A stretch of DNA of 64,000 nucleotides. It comes from Anseranas semipalmata (Eukaryota; Chordata; Aves; Anseriformes; Anseranatidae). The notes under the pieces are model-generated. The model did not search any database and was not told where the DNA came from. It saw only the letters and a program-made list of their open reading frames with translations. Of this stretch, positions 24,780-36,847 are shown piece by piece. The stretch lies in contig VXAA01001502.1 in the NCBI GenBank assembly GCA_013399115.1, positions 101,372 to 165,371 of the forward strand. Reading direction: 5' to 3'. Every line of letters begins with the position of its first letter. Position 1 is the stretch's first letter. A program made the translations under genes and the position numbers.

Positions 24780-27726
24780 TTCTTTTTTCAAAAGCACATA
24801 CATTCTTAAGGTAACACTCAGGAGTATTACTGAAAAACTACAGCTTAATTATTTTAGTTCCCTTGATTATCAAACTTTATTTTTTGGTGATTACAACTTA
24901 ATGAGGATAGAAGTAAAGCAGAGGAGTAGAAAGTAAGCCTCTTCTGGGATGCACAGAGTTATCAGAGAGGGCATTTCTGCCTTCCTGTCAAGTACCAGCT
25001 TTAGCAATGCAACGAAAAGGACACCTGAATAGCCTAGCAACAACAACTGGAAAACAGGTGCTGTCACAGCTGCACAGCCCACTTAAACTGGTCCCACCAT
25101 TAGGGCCAGTACATAACTGCCCTTCCCTAATACAAAAATTATTGAGCTAAGAAAAAGAAGGGTGATGTCTTCCTCTGGCATCAAATGCCCAGTCTCATTT
25201 ATTGCTTTGTTTATGAAAAAAGACTTCTCAATCTGTTTTCAAACAATGTTGATCACAGGGCAATGAACTTCCTCCCATCTTGAGCGATTACCCAAAAGGT
25301 GACCCAGCAATCTGATTTAGCAATTAGGTACCAGAACTACAGAAAGGAGAGCAAATACAGTACTCATCTCCCTCCTTCAATGAACAAACACAAGCATGTG
25401 CACAAAAACACAGGAATGAAAAAAAAGAATTGCTCCAAACTTTAAGGTAAACAAGTGATGTATAAAACCTCCAAAGCTCATCTTCTTTAATTGCAAAGTA
25501 AAAGGCCAGTCAATAACTTAGTTCTGCCTATCCAGTCACGCAGACAATCTTCGTTCTTTGCAAGTCCATAAGGAAGCTGAATCCTTGTGCGGACAGAAAG
25601 ATAGGGACATAGGTATAGATATGTGATTTCTAAAAAGGAACAAGATTTTTTTGCCCAAATAAAGCCTCTCCATTTCTGACCCTGCAAGGGGAGCACTGTA
25701 ATTACCATGCAACAGACAGTAGCTACAATTACACAGAGTGTACTCATTGAAGAACAGTCCAAACAGTTTTCTTCATGTGATGCTAGAGAACTAGAAGCAC
25801 CAGGATGATTTGGTCCTTTTTACAAATACATGGCTCTCACAAAACATTACAACAAAGGACCTTGCTCATTAATAGATGCAGCACTGTTTTTCAAAGCATG
25901 GTAAATGTATGTTCATTATACTCACTATTTCTGTCAGGAGAGTATAAAGAAAATGGGGTACAACACTTTTCTTGTATATTCTGCTTTAACTACATAATCT
26001 GTTCTTTGTCATTACATCCTTGAGCAGTGAAAGGGGAGGAAAGTAAAGGATTGTTCTTCTTGTTCTCCACCCCTTCCCAGACAAAAGAAGGATGGGGGAA
26101 AAAGCTGTTCCAAATTTCAAGGAGCAAAAATGAAACCCAAGACCTCCAAAGCTAGCCACACTCTAATTGAAAAATAAAGGAAAAGGGAAGGTTAGACAAC
26201 AAGGTGAATTCTAGGTGTATCTAACAAGTTATAGTTTAAGTGTAGTCTTTGAGGAACACTAACTACAGATAAAGGTAGCAGGTTTCTATGAGAAAGAAAA
26301 AAAAAAGACAACACAGCCTCACCCACATCAGTATCTATGATAATTTTATCAAAAAAGTGCAATAAAAATATACTGAACTTCTAAAACTCTCTTTACAGTT
26401 AACCAGCTGAGTCATTGCAGAATACAGAGCTTAGGACCTCAGTGTAGAATGTGTATGTTGGGTTTGGTACACTTTCCACAATGACTACCTAATTTAAGGT
26501 GCCTCTGCAACAGCTGTAGTTACAGGAATATAGCGATTTACTTCATCCCGAACTTATGTTGTGCTCTTCTACATTACAAATATTTAGAATGGATCATGTT
26601 GGCTAAAATAATGAGGAAGCATTTTGGGGAGAGGGAAATTCTTTTTTTCTTTCTTTTTTCTTTATTTGCTAATTCTTATTTTTTTTTTGCAATTTCCAAT
26701 ACTACAAAAAGGTGTTATCAATCAACAACAATACCATCTACTTATGGAAAATTATATACTAGTTAAAACTATCAGTCTCCACTTCCTTCTCTGCCTCTAT
26801 CGGTGACAAAAGCAATACATTCTCAGGTTTAAAAAAAACCACAGCCTTGAGTTTGGTCTGCACACCCACATAATTTAAGAGAATTTCCCTATTTAGAAAA
26901 ATTTGTATAACATTATCTTTCAGTGAAACACATTTTCTGTCAATTTCATTTGAATAAACAAATTAAATTTAAAAATCTTGTTTTTAGAGATTTGCTGAAT
27001 CTCAAGTCATTCTTGTAACTATTGTTTAAAGTTCCTTCCAGGCTATTAATACTTTTTTGAGGTACTTTCATCCTAATAGATTACAGAGATTTTGCAATAC
27101 TATATAGGTAATTAGTGTCATGCTACCATGTACTTTGGTTATGCATATAAGACCATAGTCAGAGAACCTTATGTCTAAGAAATTACATCCTGTGAGTGCA
27201 GACATGCTGACTAGCCAGGTCCATGTTCCCAGTTCATTGTAATGCAGAGTAAAAGAGGTTAGATCAAGCTCTCAGTTGGACCTTCAGGCAATCAAAGATT
27301 AGGTCTAATACAAATTGCTGACTTCTATTAGAAGGGTTAACTATAGTATTTAAATCTTTCTTTTAAATCATTGTCTAGTTAATCAAGAGAACAGACATTT
27401 TTACCATTCTGTGACATACTGAAGCTAGCTTTAGAAGCCAGAAGCACTGCATCTATTTTCAAACAATAATGCCAACAAAATATTATCCTCTGCCTCCCTA
27501 TTTTTTTAAACTTTCTGTAACGAAATGATCCTGACAGGATTGAGAGCTTGTTTTCGCTCCTTGAGAAAAGAATGCTTTCTTCTGAATTTCACCACAATAT
27601 TTGTAAAAAATACAGTACAAGCCAGTTGGGTTTCTGTAAAAGCATAAATGTTTTGAAAGCAGTGAAATAATTGGTAACATTCATACTTAGTTTTGGATTT
27701 AATACACTATGACTAATATGTATTAA

Positions 27727-28690
27727 AGAATCACAGAAGATAGGGATGAAGGGGACCTCAAGAGGTCAGGTAGTCTATCTTCTTGCCCCAAGGCAAGATG
27801 AACTATGTCTAAACTATCTCTGACAGATATTTACCTAACTTGTCCTTAGAAATTTTCAATGATGGAGATTCTACAATACTCCCAACCTGTGTCTGCAAGG
27901 CAACTTCTTCTAGTGCTAATCATTAGAAAAATATTTCCTCATGTCCAGTCTGTATTTCCACTGCTACAATTTACCGTAGCCCATTATTTGTTGTCTTACC
28001 TACTGTAGACAACAGAATTCCTGCTCTCTATATGTCAGTTTTTAACTTGCTTCAAGACTTTTCTCAGATTTGTCTAAAGAACTTCCATTCTTCCATCACA
28101 GGCCATATATCCCCATTCTAGATCTAAACTCAGCTTCATATCCTCCTCTAACTGATCCCACGTTTTCTTAAAGGATGCTATAAAAAACTGGACAGCCTTA
28201 CCATGACTGAGCAGAACAGAAGTATTTTTCATGTCCTCTACATGAAATTCCAGTTTATCACCTCCATGTTTTCTAGATTAGACTTTTCGGTAGTATTAAT
28301 CACACAACACTGCTAATATATCTGGTACTCAAGATACTTCATAACCCCAGATCTTTTTCTGGAGAGCTGCAACCCTATTTTATTTGTTCAATTAATTAAT
28401 TATTCCTACTAGTATGAATGATATTTGGCATGTCTTCACTGAATTCCAGATCACTGACCTAAAACTTCTTTTGTTTTAATTCTATCATCTAATACGCAGG
28501 CAATTGTTCCTTCCACTTCTTTTCAAATTTGACATTATGATTTCAATAAAGATACTCATTGAAGGCCAAATTAGTATTAGATTATTACCAAACCCAATAC
28601 TGGGATAAAGCCTGATATTTCACTCAGATTCACCTGTGACTCTGCGACTGCTTATTTAGAAGGTAAGGATTTAACAATAAATATAACAAC
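27727..28690 (-). mobile_element. Old CR1 LINE copy, antisense, about 1 kb
   Basis: The left edge (agaatcacagaagatagg, then ggggacctcaagaggtcagg) is the reverse complement of a CR1 3' end. CR1-like signals continue rightwards: aaaatatttcctcatgtcca, then ctggacagcctta, and aaccccagatctttttctgg, which corresponds to the usual 'accccCAGGTCCTTTTCTG' piece of CR1 bodies. It is heavily decayed. The right boundary is uncertain. Confidence 0.75.
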
Positions 28691-28844
28691 AAAACTGTCA
28701 ATGCTAGGAGTCTATGCTCCTCCTTCAACATAGCAGCAGACTTTCCTGATGCAGAATATCTCCTTTTTTATTTTAGAGCCTTTTGAGTTTATCTCAGTTG
28801 AATACCCATAAGCAAACAAAGGAAACATATACCGGGTGAAATTA

Positions 28845-28906
28845 TTATAGGTTGGGCTAGATGATCTTAGAGGTCTCTTCCAACCTAAATGATTCTGTGA
28901 TTCTAT
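28845..28906 (+). mobile_element. Short CR1 3' end, sense orientation
   Basis: Contains ggttgggctagatgatctta, ggtctcttccaacc and the terminal repeat gattctgtgattctat, the diagnostic 3' end of avian CR1. It is only about 60 bp and less decayed than the antisense CR1 around it, so it is probably a later insertion in opposite orientation. Confidence 0.88.
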
Positions 28907-28984
28907 TTTAGAAGCTTAAAACTAGATTATACTACTTTTTTTTTGGTATTTTTTGGAGCACTGATGTTATCACACAGATGTCCT

Positions 28985-29060
28985 CACCCTCTCCTCTCCT
29001 TAAAGACAGGCACTGTTTTAGCCTTTTTGACTTCGCAGAACTTCTTTGAAATTCATTAGG
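28985..29060 (-). mobile_element. Possible further piece of the old antisense CR1
   Basis: The stretch ccttaaagacaggcactgtt followed by ttagcctttttgac resembles an internal antisense CR1 segment (cttaaagat-ggcactat-ttagcctttt). Its orientation matches the copy ending near 28690, suggesting one old element interrupted by the sense fragment between them. Confidence 0.5.
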
Positions 29061-31280
29061 TTTTACTGGATGAACTTAATTAAGTCCCAATTTGAAAATA
29101 TTTATTTATTTTCGGACTTGTTCTTTCCTTACATAAATTGAGTAGTCCAATTTACTGATAGTAACTATGCTAGGTGCATGTCAACTAGAAGGTAAGAGGG
29201 AATGGGAGAAGAAGCTTTTCTCCACTTGCATAATTTTTAAAGAACTTCAGTTATACAACACTGATGATTGGAAGTTGAAATTCTAATTCAGTTTATTTTT
29301 AAATGTGTGAAAATTGGCTGGCTGTACTTACGGGAAGTGTAAAACTTCCATTTCGCTACAGAAAAATACATTGTATTCCAGAGGTTGTAGTTCTGAAAAA
29401 TTCTTCTCACCTTATTTTAATTTTGACCTAGTGCAACTTTTTCAATACATGGAATCCAAAACCAATGGTGTTTATAGTCAGGGAAGACAATAACCTGAAA
29501 CTGATGCATCAACAGTATGACCAATACCAATAATAAAATATCAACAAAGTAAATTAAATTATTAAATAAACTAGCCACTTTGTATGAGACTGAACGTTTT
29601 GAATGAAATACATACCAAAACAACTGTAAAGCATTCAGAAATATAGAACGCAACCCTATGGTCATAGGTTGCCAAGCATATTAACTAAATCTAATCTTTC
29701 AGTTATATTAAAATAAAAAATAAGAACAGAATTCACATGGTAAGAACAATGAACTTTTATCAGGATGGCACACAAGGAAAATATCAGAGTTAGGCAAGGC
29801 TTATAAAAGCAAATGCATAAAAGGTAATGTCAATTTTCCATACTAAACATATGAGTTAGTTTGTTTTCAACGTAAAATGTACAAATACTTCATAGCCATA
29901 TTGTTAGTGGAATTAAGCCCAAAGTCATCAGACATTCTAGTTAGCTAGAGAAAAGACAGAAAGGGAGTTAAAGTTTTCAATAACAATATAAGCACTTGCA
30001 ATCTATCAAGTATTTCTGTATCTATCCTCTATGACCCTGCTACTGAAAAAAAAATTATAAATCACATATAAATTAAGTTGGTTCAAATATTTATGATAAA
30101 AAGCAGAATCTTATGATTTATTATTTTTCCTGAAAGTTTATCAACTGCTTTTTTTTTTTTCACATATATGTAACATAGCAAGAATACACTTTATGGAATT
30201 AAAACCAGTGATATTTGGTCATACAACACAGAAACAAATTACAAGATAAATTACATTGGCTTTTGCTTTTCTACAACTGTAAAGGTGCATTTCTTCTGTA
30301 AATAGTTTTATAAATATTGCACTAATTTTACAAATCTCAGTTTTTATATTAGTGTACTGTAATGACAAGTCTCATGCAATAAAGCATACTTTACTACTGC
30401 TTCTGGGAGTTGGTCCTATACACTGGGACCTATAGAACCTAGATATATAAATTAAGTGACTGGGCTAAACAATGAGATTGTTAGTCCATATTTGACATTT
30501 GACTTGACTTGAAATGCCTCCAAGAAAAATACAATGGATTTGTGTGCCACAGGCTAATATTTGTATTCGCCGCTGTCACTCATTTTCTTTTGGTCTTCCT
30601 TAATTCATTACGGATAGGCAAAAACTATAATAAGTTATTAGTTCAGATAAGAGTTTATGATTTTCTCTGGAATTAAGTGTGTTTTGTAAGACATAATTAG
30701 TGACTGTAATTCTACTCACAGTTTTTTGTATTTTCCTTAGGTGAAGCTGTAGGATGTAAGAAGTGAAAGTCACATAATAAACTAATGTGATATAGCATTC
30801 TAAGCTATGTAGGTCAAGGATGGCCTGTCGTCTTAGCCCTAAAAACTGTGAATGGTTATCTTCATATGACTGATAGCCACCTGACACACATTCATGAAAG
30901 CTGATGGAGCATGGTGCTCAGGGAGTAGTTCATAGACAGACAGTAATAGTTTTCCTCAGTCCCCACACTCAACTGTCAGTAGGGCTGGACTGAATATTCA
31001 GCTGCGTCCTAGATTGTCCTAGTAATGTCTGCCTTAATTGCCCCTACCTACTTGCTTCCTCCCACTGAGGAGTCAGCATACTGAGCTGCCTCTGTGGCAC
31101 AGCAGCTTTGCTGACAGTCATGGCATGTAGCGCTGACATCGGAACCACAGCTGAACTACTTGTGAGCAATACATGGCTACAAGATTTTTCACAGCAAGCG
31201 TTGATGTTAAAATATCCTTTACAACTAACAGGCACACAAAATTTGAATGCACAACCGAAGCACAGGGGATAGCAACTTAC

Positions 31281-31420
31281 CACATTTTTAGTTTAGGCTC
31301 TAAAGATAATTCTTCAGGAAGGAAAAAACTGTGCCATTTTATGGACTGAAACAGTTCTGGAGACATTGTTTTAGAAATATCGTAATAATGTCCAAACTTT
31401 GTAGATGATGTTGGGCTGGC
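31281..31420 (-). CDS. ELP4: ELP4 coding exon 5 (140 nt)
   Basis: Encodes 46 codons plus two bases, beginning ASPTSSTKFGHYYDISK and continuing through WHSFFLPEE. The FGHYYD block and the W-H-x-FFLPE block are diagnostic for ELP4. The acceptor is tgtttccgcag and the donor tg/gtaagt. The exon ends in phase 2, and its last two bases (TG) make a cysteine codon with the first base of the next exon. No start codon lies in this exon, which shows why gene finding by open reading frame alone misses it. Confidence 0.95.
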
Positions 31421-31625
31421 CTGCGGAAACAGCAACATTGAATACAATAATCTATTAGATGATTATCTGTCATAAGAAAAATTGACATGATAGACAGTCT
31501 CCTACAGACACATTACCTACTTTTGCATTTATTGATTACTGTTTTTTAAAATTACAAAAATGCCTACTCTAAGACAATTCTAATCTTACTGGTAACTGAG
31601 AATGACAAGGCATGGATCAAAGAAC

Positions 31626-31654
31626 GCTGGTAAGCAATTTTTGCTGGTAAGCAA
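31626..31654. repeat. Direct repeat gctggtaagcaa x2
   Basis: Perfect 12-bp direct repeat, 17 bp apart start to start. Confidence 0.85.
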
Positions 31655-33034
31655 ATATGCCTGCCACAGTACCACTGCTGAGCGAGAGTTTTGTCACTTT
31701 TGAAATCATATCACTACCTACAGTGAATGGAGAAATGTAACTGAAAAAGTGAAAAAAGAGAACCTCCGATTCTTAGGTAGAATGAAATGCTGTTTTGTTT
31801 GTACTTAAAAGTATGGAATTACTCTTGAAAAGTGACCAGAATTGCCCCAACAATTTTGAAAGTTTTTCAGTAGGTTATGTAACGACTTAGAACATTCTAT
31901 AAAAAGGATTTTTTTTTAAAACAGGCCAATACATACATTTTATCAGCTATCTGAAAATTGAGCAGAGTTGTGTCTGTAGGCAAGGAAAATTCCTTAGAAC
32001 AACTTCTGCTCCAATTTCAACATTTGCTACTCTTGCTGTAAACAGGAATGACAAAAGGTATACTGAATTATTACAATAATGGGATTGCAATATTTTTTGT
32101 GTGTTGGGCAGCAAATTTAGTTACAACTCTAGTTATTACATGAAGTTTGTGGTTTTCATAAAACTTGGTGTTGTTAATAAAATAAGTACTATAGCTGCAA
32201 AAAGAAAGAATACAAACATGCCAGATATGGCCACGTATTTATAGCTAGCTTTCTAAAAGCAATCATGCAATGTATTTCCACAATTTTATTTCATGCTTCA
32301 TTTTAACAAATACATATTAAACTGTTAAGATTAATTAGAATAAATTTGATTTAGAGTAAATATTTTGAAATTATTTGATTAATGGTTGTTAGGCCTGGTC
32401 AGTTATCAGGGAACATAACTAATAATAATATTGCAGTATCTTTCCTACAAAAATAACAAAATAACCAAACTAAACCCAAACTTTTCATTATTTTAACACA
32501 AATAATTAGTTTTTAATTAAAAAAGAAACAAAATTGCTTATATATATCTATTCATAAGAAGCAAATCATTTTTACTCAAAAAATGATAGAAAAATGGATT
32601 CGCTAACTCAGTGTTCCAATTTATTTATCAGCAACTGAATTTTAAAGAAGTATAACAAAACATAACAATCCATCAAACTGAATTCTAAATATTTTTTATG
32701 TAAAAGTAACTTTATTTAAAATGAGGATTCTGAAAACAATTTAAACAGGGGCTGTTCTTTGGCCTATAATCTATTCTTTATCCGGATTACAGATCAGAAT
32801 GTTTTTACTGCAATCTCTGCCAGAGCTCATCTTTTTATTGTGTACTTCCAAGCCCCCTTAATGTTTTAGAAAGGCCTTGACTAACTGAACTTTGATCTGA
32901 TGTCTTCATTGAGAAAAGCTCCAGGTTGCCCATTTCAGATGCAAATCCTTACTGAGGCCCAATAGAGTTTAGTAAAGACAGCAAAAAAGAAGAAACAAGA
33001 AGTTTCCAGGATCCTCTTTGAGAATCCTAAGGCA

Positions 33035-33490
33035 CATTGGTGTCCTTAATCCACCCTGCTGCATGGATTAAGGTAGGTGATAACCTCTCTTGATTCAAAA
33101 GAATAAGCACAGTGCCTACAAACTGGGTGGAGACTAGGATTTGGCTATAATAAAACACCATGCAATAAAAGCTCGGGCTATGTCAGAAGCCTATGAATAG
33201 GCCTCAATGTACTGCATTCCCAGGCTTAGCGGGGAAGCTTGCAAAAAGCCTACCTGAATCAAGTAAGCATGAATAATCTGCCTTAGCAGAATGACCATGG
33301 AGAGTGCGAACCAGAGACTTTCCATTCCTCTTAAGTTAGATCTGATAAATTTATTAGTGGATTGTAGGCTCAAGCCTGTTCTTTCCTGGATTCCTATTTT
33401 GCACATGGAGAAATACACCAAATTGTCAGTGAGCAGAGCGTGCTTTTATGCTACCGTCTGCTGTTAATGTTTCTAATTGCAATACTAATG
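33035..33490. promoter_or_regulatory. Candidate conserved noncoding element (intron 4)
   Basis: A 450-bp stretch around the OTX-type pair, less AT-rich and without simple repeats, that ends in a homeodomain-like ttctaattgcaatactaatg. Conservation is inferred from its look only. Confidence 0.3.
33044..33073. promoter_or_regulatory. Inverted pair of OTX/bicoid-type homeodomain sites
   Basis: ccttaatcc (33044-33052) and ggattaagg (33065-33073) are perfect reverse complements with a 12-nt spacer. Each carries TAATCC, the K50 homeodomain site (OTX2, CRX, PITX, GSC). It lies in intron 4. Confidence 0.5.
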
Positions 33491-33585
33491 TGCTAGAAAT
33501 CTCAGATTTAGGATGAATCAAGGCAGAAAATTGATTTCATGCTGTGACAGTTTATATATTGCCCCAAGAACATAAGCAGTTCATT

Positions 33586-33627
33586 CAAAAAAAAAAAAAA
33601 AAAAAAAGAAAAAAGAAAAAAAAGGAA
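33586..33627. repeat. Interrupted poly(A) tract
   Basis: About 40 bp of A with four interruptions by G. It generates a false Phe-rich open frame on the minus strand. Confidence 0.95.
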
Positions 33628-35766
33628 AAACACACTGTCTTGCATTGCAAAATAGGCTATCCATATACTCAAAAGTTTAAACGAAATTAACCTCTGATAC
33701 AGATGAAAATAACAAACTGGCAAAGGCACATCAAGCATAACAAGACATGTTACTCTGACAGATTTCTGATAAATCATCTGTCTTTTTCTGATGTACAAGT
33801 TATATGCACATATGTAAAGAGAAGCTGTGACAGTTATGAAGAGTATGAACACAAATATCATGCACAGCAACAAAAATCACTTACCTAGCTAGTCTATATG
33901 AGGTCCAGTAAAAGGGATGTTAATACCTGAACTATTAATAATCTCCAAATTACTTACAAATAAGAACTGAATTAGGCATCAAAAATATCACAACAACAAC
34001 TTTTACTCAGCGTTCTTACTTCAAGTAAAGCCAGATATTGGACAAAAAAGTTTTCTGCTAACACGTTTAGAGTTCTAACTAAAAGCAAAGCCATTTCCTC
34101 TCTTTCATACTTGAAACTTTGACAGTAGTTTTTGAAAATGTATTAATTAGTTCAATTTTATGTTATTTTTTTTCTGCCAAAACAAAGTTTAAAGAATAAA
34201 TCACAACTTAAGCTGTTAATGAAATGATCTTACTAAGTGCATTAAACTATCCAAGGTGCTGCAAGGCAACATCAGACATTCTCTTCCATGGAGTATTTAC
34301 CAGTCAAACTAATTTGGCACAGCACCAAAATCTCTGGTAACTGATTTCTGATGAAATATCCAGAAATATCAATTTCAAAACAATTTTTCACTAACTAGAA
34401 TATTCTGAAGGATTTTTCTTATAGATAGCTTAAGAACTACACTTTTACTTGCAAGTTTCTTTTTTTTTTAATTGAACCCATACAGAAAATATTGTACATC
34501 AACTAGTCAGAATGATCAGAATGCCATTCAGAAAGCTGCAATGATAACAAGGGAAACACCCCGTCAAAGATTGATCATTTTATTCTATTTTACATGATCA
34601 AATGTTAATAATCGAGGACAAATACATTACATATTGCAGAGAAAATACTCTATTACTGGATGGAATAATAGAGAATGAGTGCACATTTAAGTAGATTATT
34701 TGTTTTTTCTATTTTGTTAGAACATCAGGACACTATTTGTTAACAACATACAATCGTTTTCATATCGGTGTACTAGGAATTTTGTTACATTTTAAAACAG
34801 ACGATTTATTTTGGGGATGGTTCAAAGTGGCACAGCAAGATCCACAATAATAAAATTGATGAGATTATATGATTACCCTGGAGGCTGTTTGATTTGGCAT
34901 GTCACCATATATAAGTCTTTTCTGACACAACTATATAGCCATGTCTGTGCAATTTCACAGAAAACCAAACATGCCAAGCCTTATAAGATCATTTTGTCAC
35001 ATTCCAATTATGTTTTTTAAGAATATGACTGAACTTACTAGGCAGTTATGACTACATCTAAACTAGAATTTATAAAACATGTAGGCTAAAATGTATAGAC
35101 AAAACAAGTTTTCAGTTCTGGATAGCCAAAAACGCTGTAATTTTATTATAGGTTAATTGTGCCACTAGATTAAATAAGAAAGTCACCAGCCATGGGAAAT
35201 GCATTATTCACAAAACACTAACAGCTATAAACTCTGACTGACTCACCACTGGGCTTGTTTCTTATATTCTTCCTGCACAGCTATTAGTTTCTAGTGACAA
35301 TGAAGTTGATGTAATCTCAAGCACTTACTTTAGTGGTTATGCACATGGATAAACAAGTCAACAGATTGCTTCAACAAAGTACTTTCTTTAGAGAAATCTA
35401 ATAAGTACTGTCGATCAAAATTACATAAGTCATTTGTGTACAGCTAAGTTTGGGCAAAGTTTGTAGGTGACCAAATTATTCCAACTTTTATAAAAAGCTG
35501 TCTCTTTTTAACACTACTAATTGAAAAATCCCATGGCACTTTAGTGTCTTTTACTTTTAAATTTTTACTGTCTATTAAATTTTACATTTCCTGCAAACTC
35601 TCAAATTCCTTTTCTCTCTGTATGTCTAGTAACCAAGAAATATATTGTTGTATGATGATTTACCCTCAGGAGGCAATCCTGTAGCACTATCCTGTGCTGA
35701 AAAGCACTTGCTCTGTAAATTAATATTGACTGCAAGAGGAAAAATTGTGAAATAATTATGATTTAC

Positions 35767-35898
35767 CTCCATTTTTGGTAAATTTTCGTAGCGCCAGGCT
35801 ATTTTCATAGAATCCTGAAAATCTTCAGACTTAACAGCTGTTGCTTCTTCTCTCAATTCATTTCTGTAGGTATCATCAAGCAAAGGACCTGGAAGTTC
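35767..35898 (-). CDS. ELP4: ELP4 coding exon 4 (132 nt), variable linker
   Basis: Encodes exactly 44 codons, starting ELPGPLLDD and ending in MKIAWRYENLPKME. The two ends match the vertebrate ELP4 blocks LQELPxPLLDD and MKIAWRYxxLPKME. The middle (about 20 acidic and polar residues) is poorly conserved, as expected for a surface loop that varies across vertebrates. The acceptor is ccatttgtag and the donor ag/gtaaat, both in phase 0. Reading past the donor gives residues that do not fit the family, so the donor is placed at the first GT after KME. Confidence 0.95.
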
Positions 35899-36797
35899 CT
35901 ACAAATGGAGAGTGAAAGAATGTCAGCTACCTGCAGTAGAAATGGCAGTTAAGATAGTTATCCAAAGAATATGTTAGCTATTGCAGTTCTCTTAATATAG
36001 TGGACAGTTCCAAAGTCTGTAATGAAACTTGACTAAGTAACTGTTCTGAAAGACTAGATCCTACTAATACTGAGTGTGAAAAAACCCACATAATTATTAC
36101 AGAAAAAATGGATTGTACAAATATAAAAGAATGCAGAATGGAAATATTACATTGTATACGCTACTGTACACAAACAATGCATCTTGAGCAGCATCCATAT
36201 TCCTTTTTTTCATCTTTCTTTAAAGGTTGATCTCCTAAACCATTTCGGAGAATATGTAAGTTCCTTGCATAGTGAATTTAAGCCTATTTGATAATAAGCT
36301 CACTTTTCTTTGCTAGCTTTTGTCTTTAAAAATCTTTAGAAAGTATTCAACAGATCACAATCACAAAACCGTACAGACACAGTCTGAAGACAACTGTAAC
36401 AGGGTGGTTTGAATCTTCTGCTTATCATCAAGCATGATATCTACTAATGTCAGATACCTTATGAACAGAAACAAGGGGACAGATATTTAATTGTGGAATT
36501 TTTAAAAGTTTCATATGCAAACATTTCTACCTTAAAAAAAAAGCATTGTATACAGGTGGATTTAATTGTCCCATGAAGACAGAATTGTAGCTTTGACTTA
36601 GACCTGGATTAGGATTAATGTTTTATTACAAACTTTCTGCTTTCCACCTTTGTTGCGCTGCTGAAAAAGCAATGGGTCGATATCAAGCACAGTATTTATG
36701 CATTGTGCTTCCACACCTACTAGATGAATGAAATGCAGCCAAGTTTTCTAACCCATCTTTATCACCCATCCGTGTAAGCTGAAGGGCACGGGAACTC

Positions 36798-36847
36798 TTT
36801 ATCTGCTTCAAACAGATAAAAACTGTGCTTAAACTTTAGTTTAAGCA
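36798..36847. repeat. Two adjacent perfect inverted repeats
   Basis: First: tttatctg (36798-36805) pairs with cagataaa (36813-36820), 7-nt loop. Second: tgcttaaact (36826-36835) pairs with agtttaagca (36838-36847), 2-nt centre. Both arms are perfect. Confidence 0.95.

Larger units (their letters stand above)
21865..31280 (-). other. ELP4: ELP4 intron 5 (9.4 kb)
   Basis: Contains the nested CR1 complex at 27.7-29.1 kb, a small duplication at 23.74 kb and an inverted repeat at 24.74 kb. The remainder is AT-rich intron in which I see no gene or RNA. Confidence 0.85.
31421..35766 (-). other. ELP4: ELP4 intron 4 (4.3 kb)
   Basis: Contains a long interrupted poly(A) tract (about 33586-33627) and, just to its left, the block at 33035-33490 with the inverted OTX-type sites. 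Otherwise AT-rich with no recognisable gene. Confidence 0.85.

Noticed and set aside
33508..33873. 121-codon minus-strand frame
   Set aside because: Runs through an interrupted poly(A) tract that yields a Phe block; the rest has no recognisable domain.
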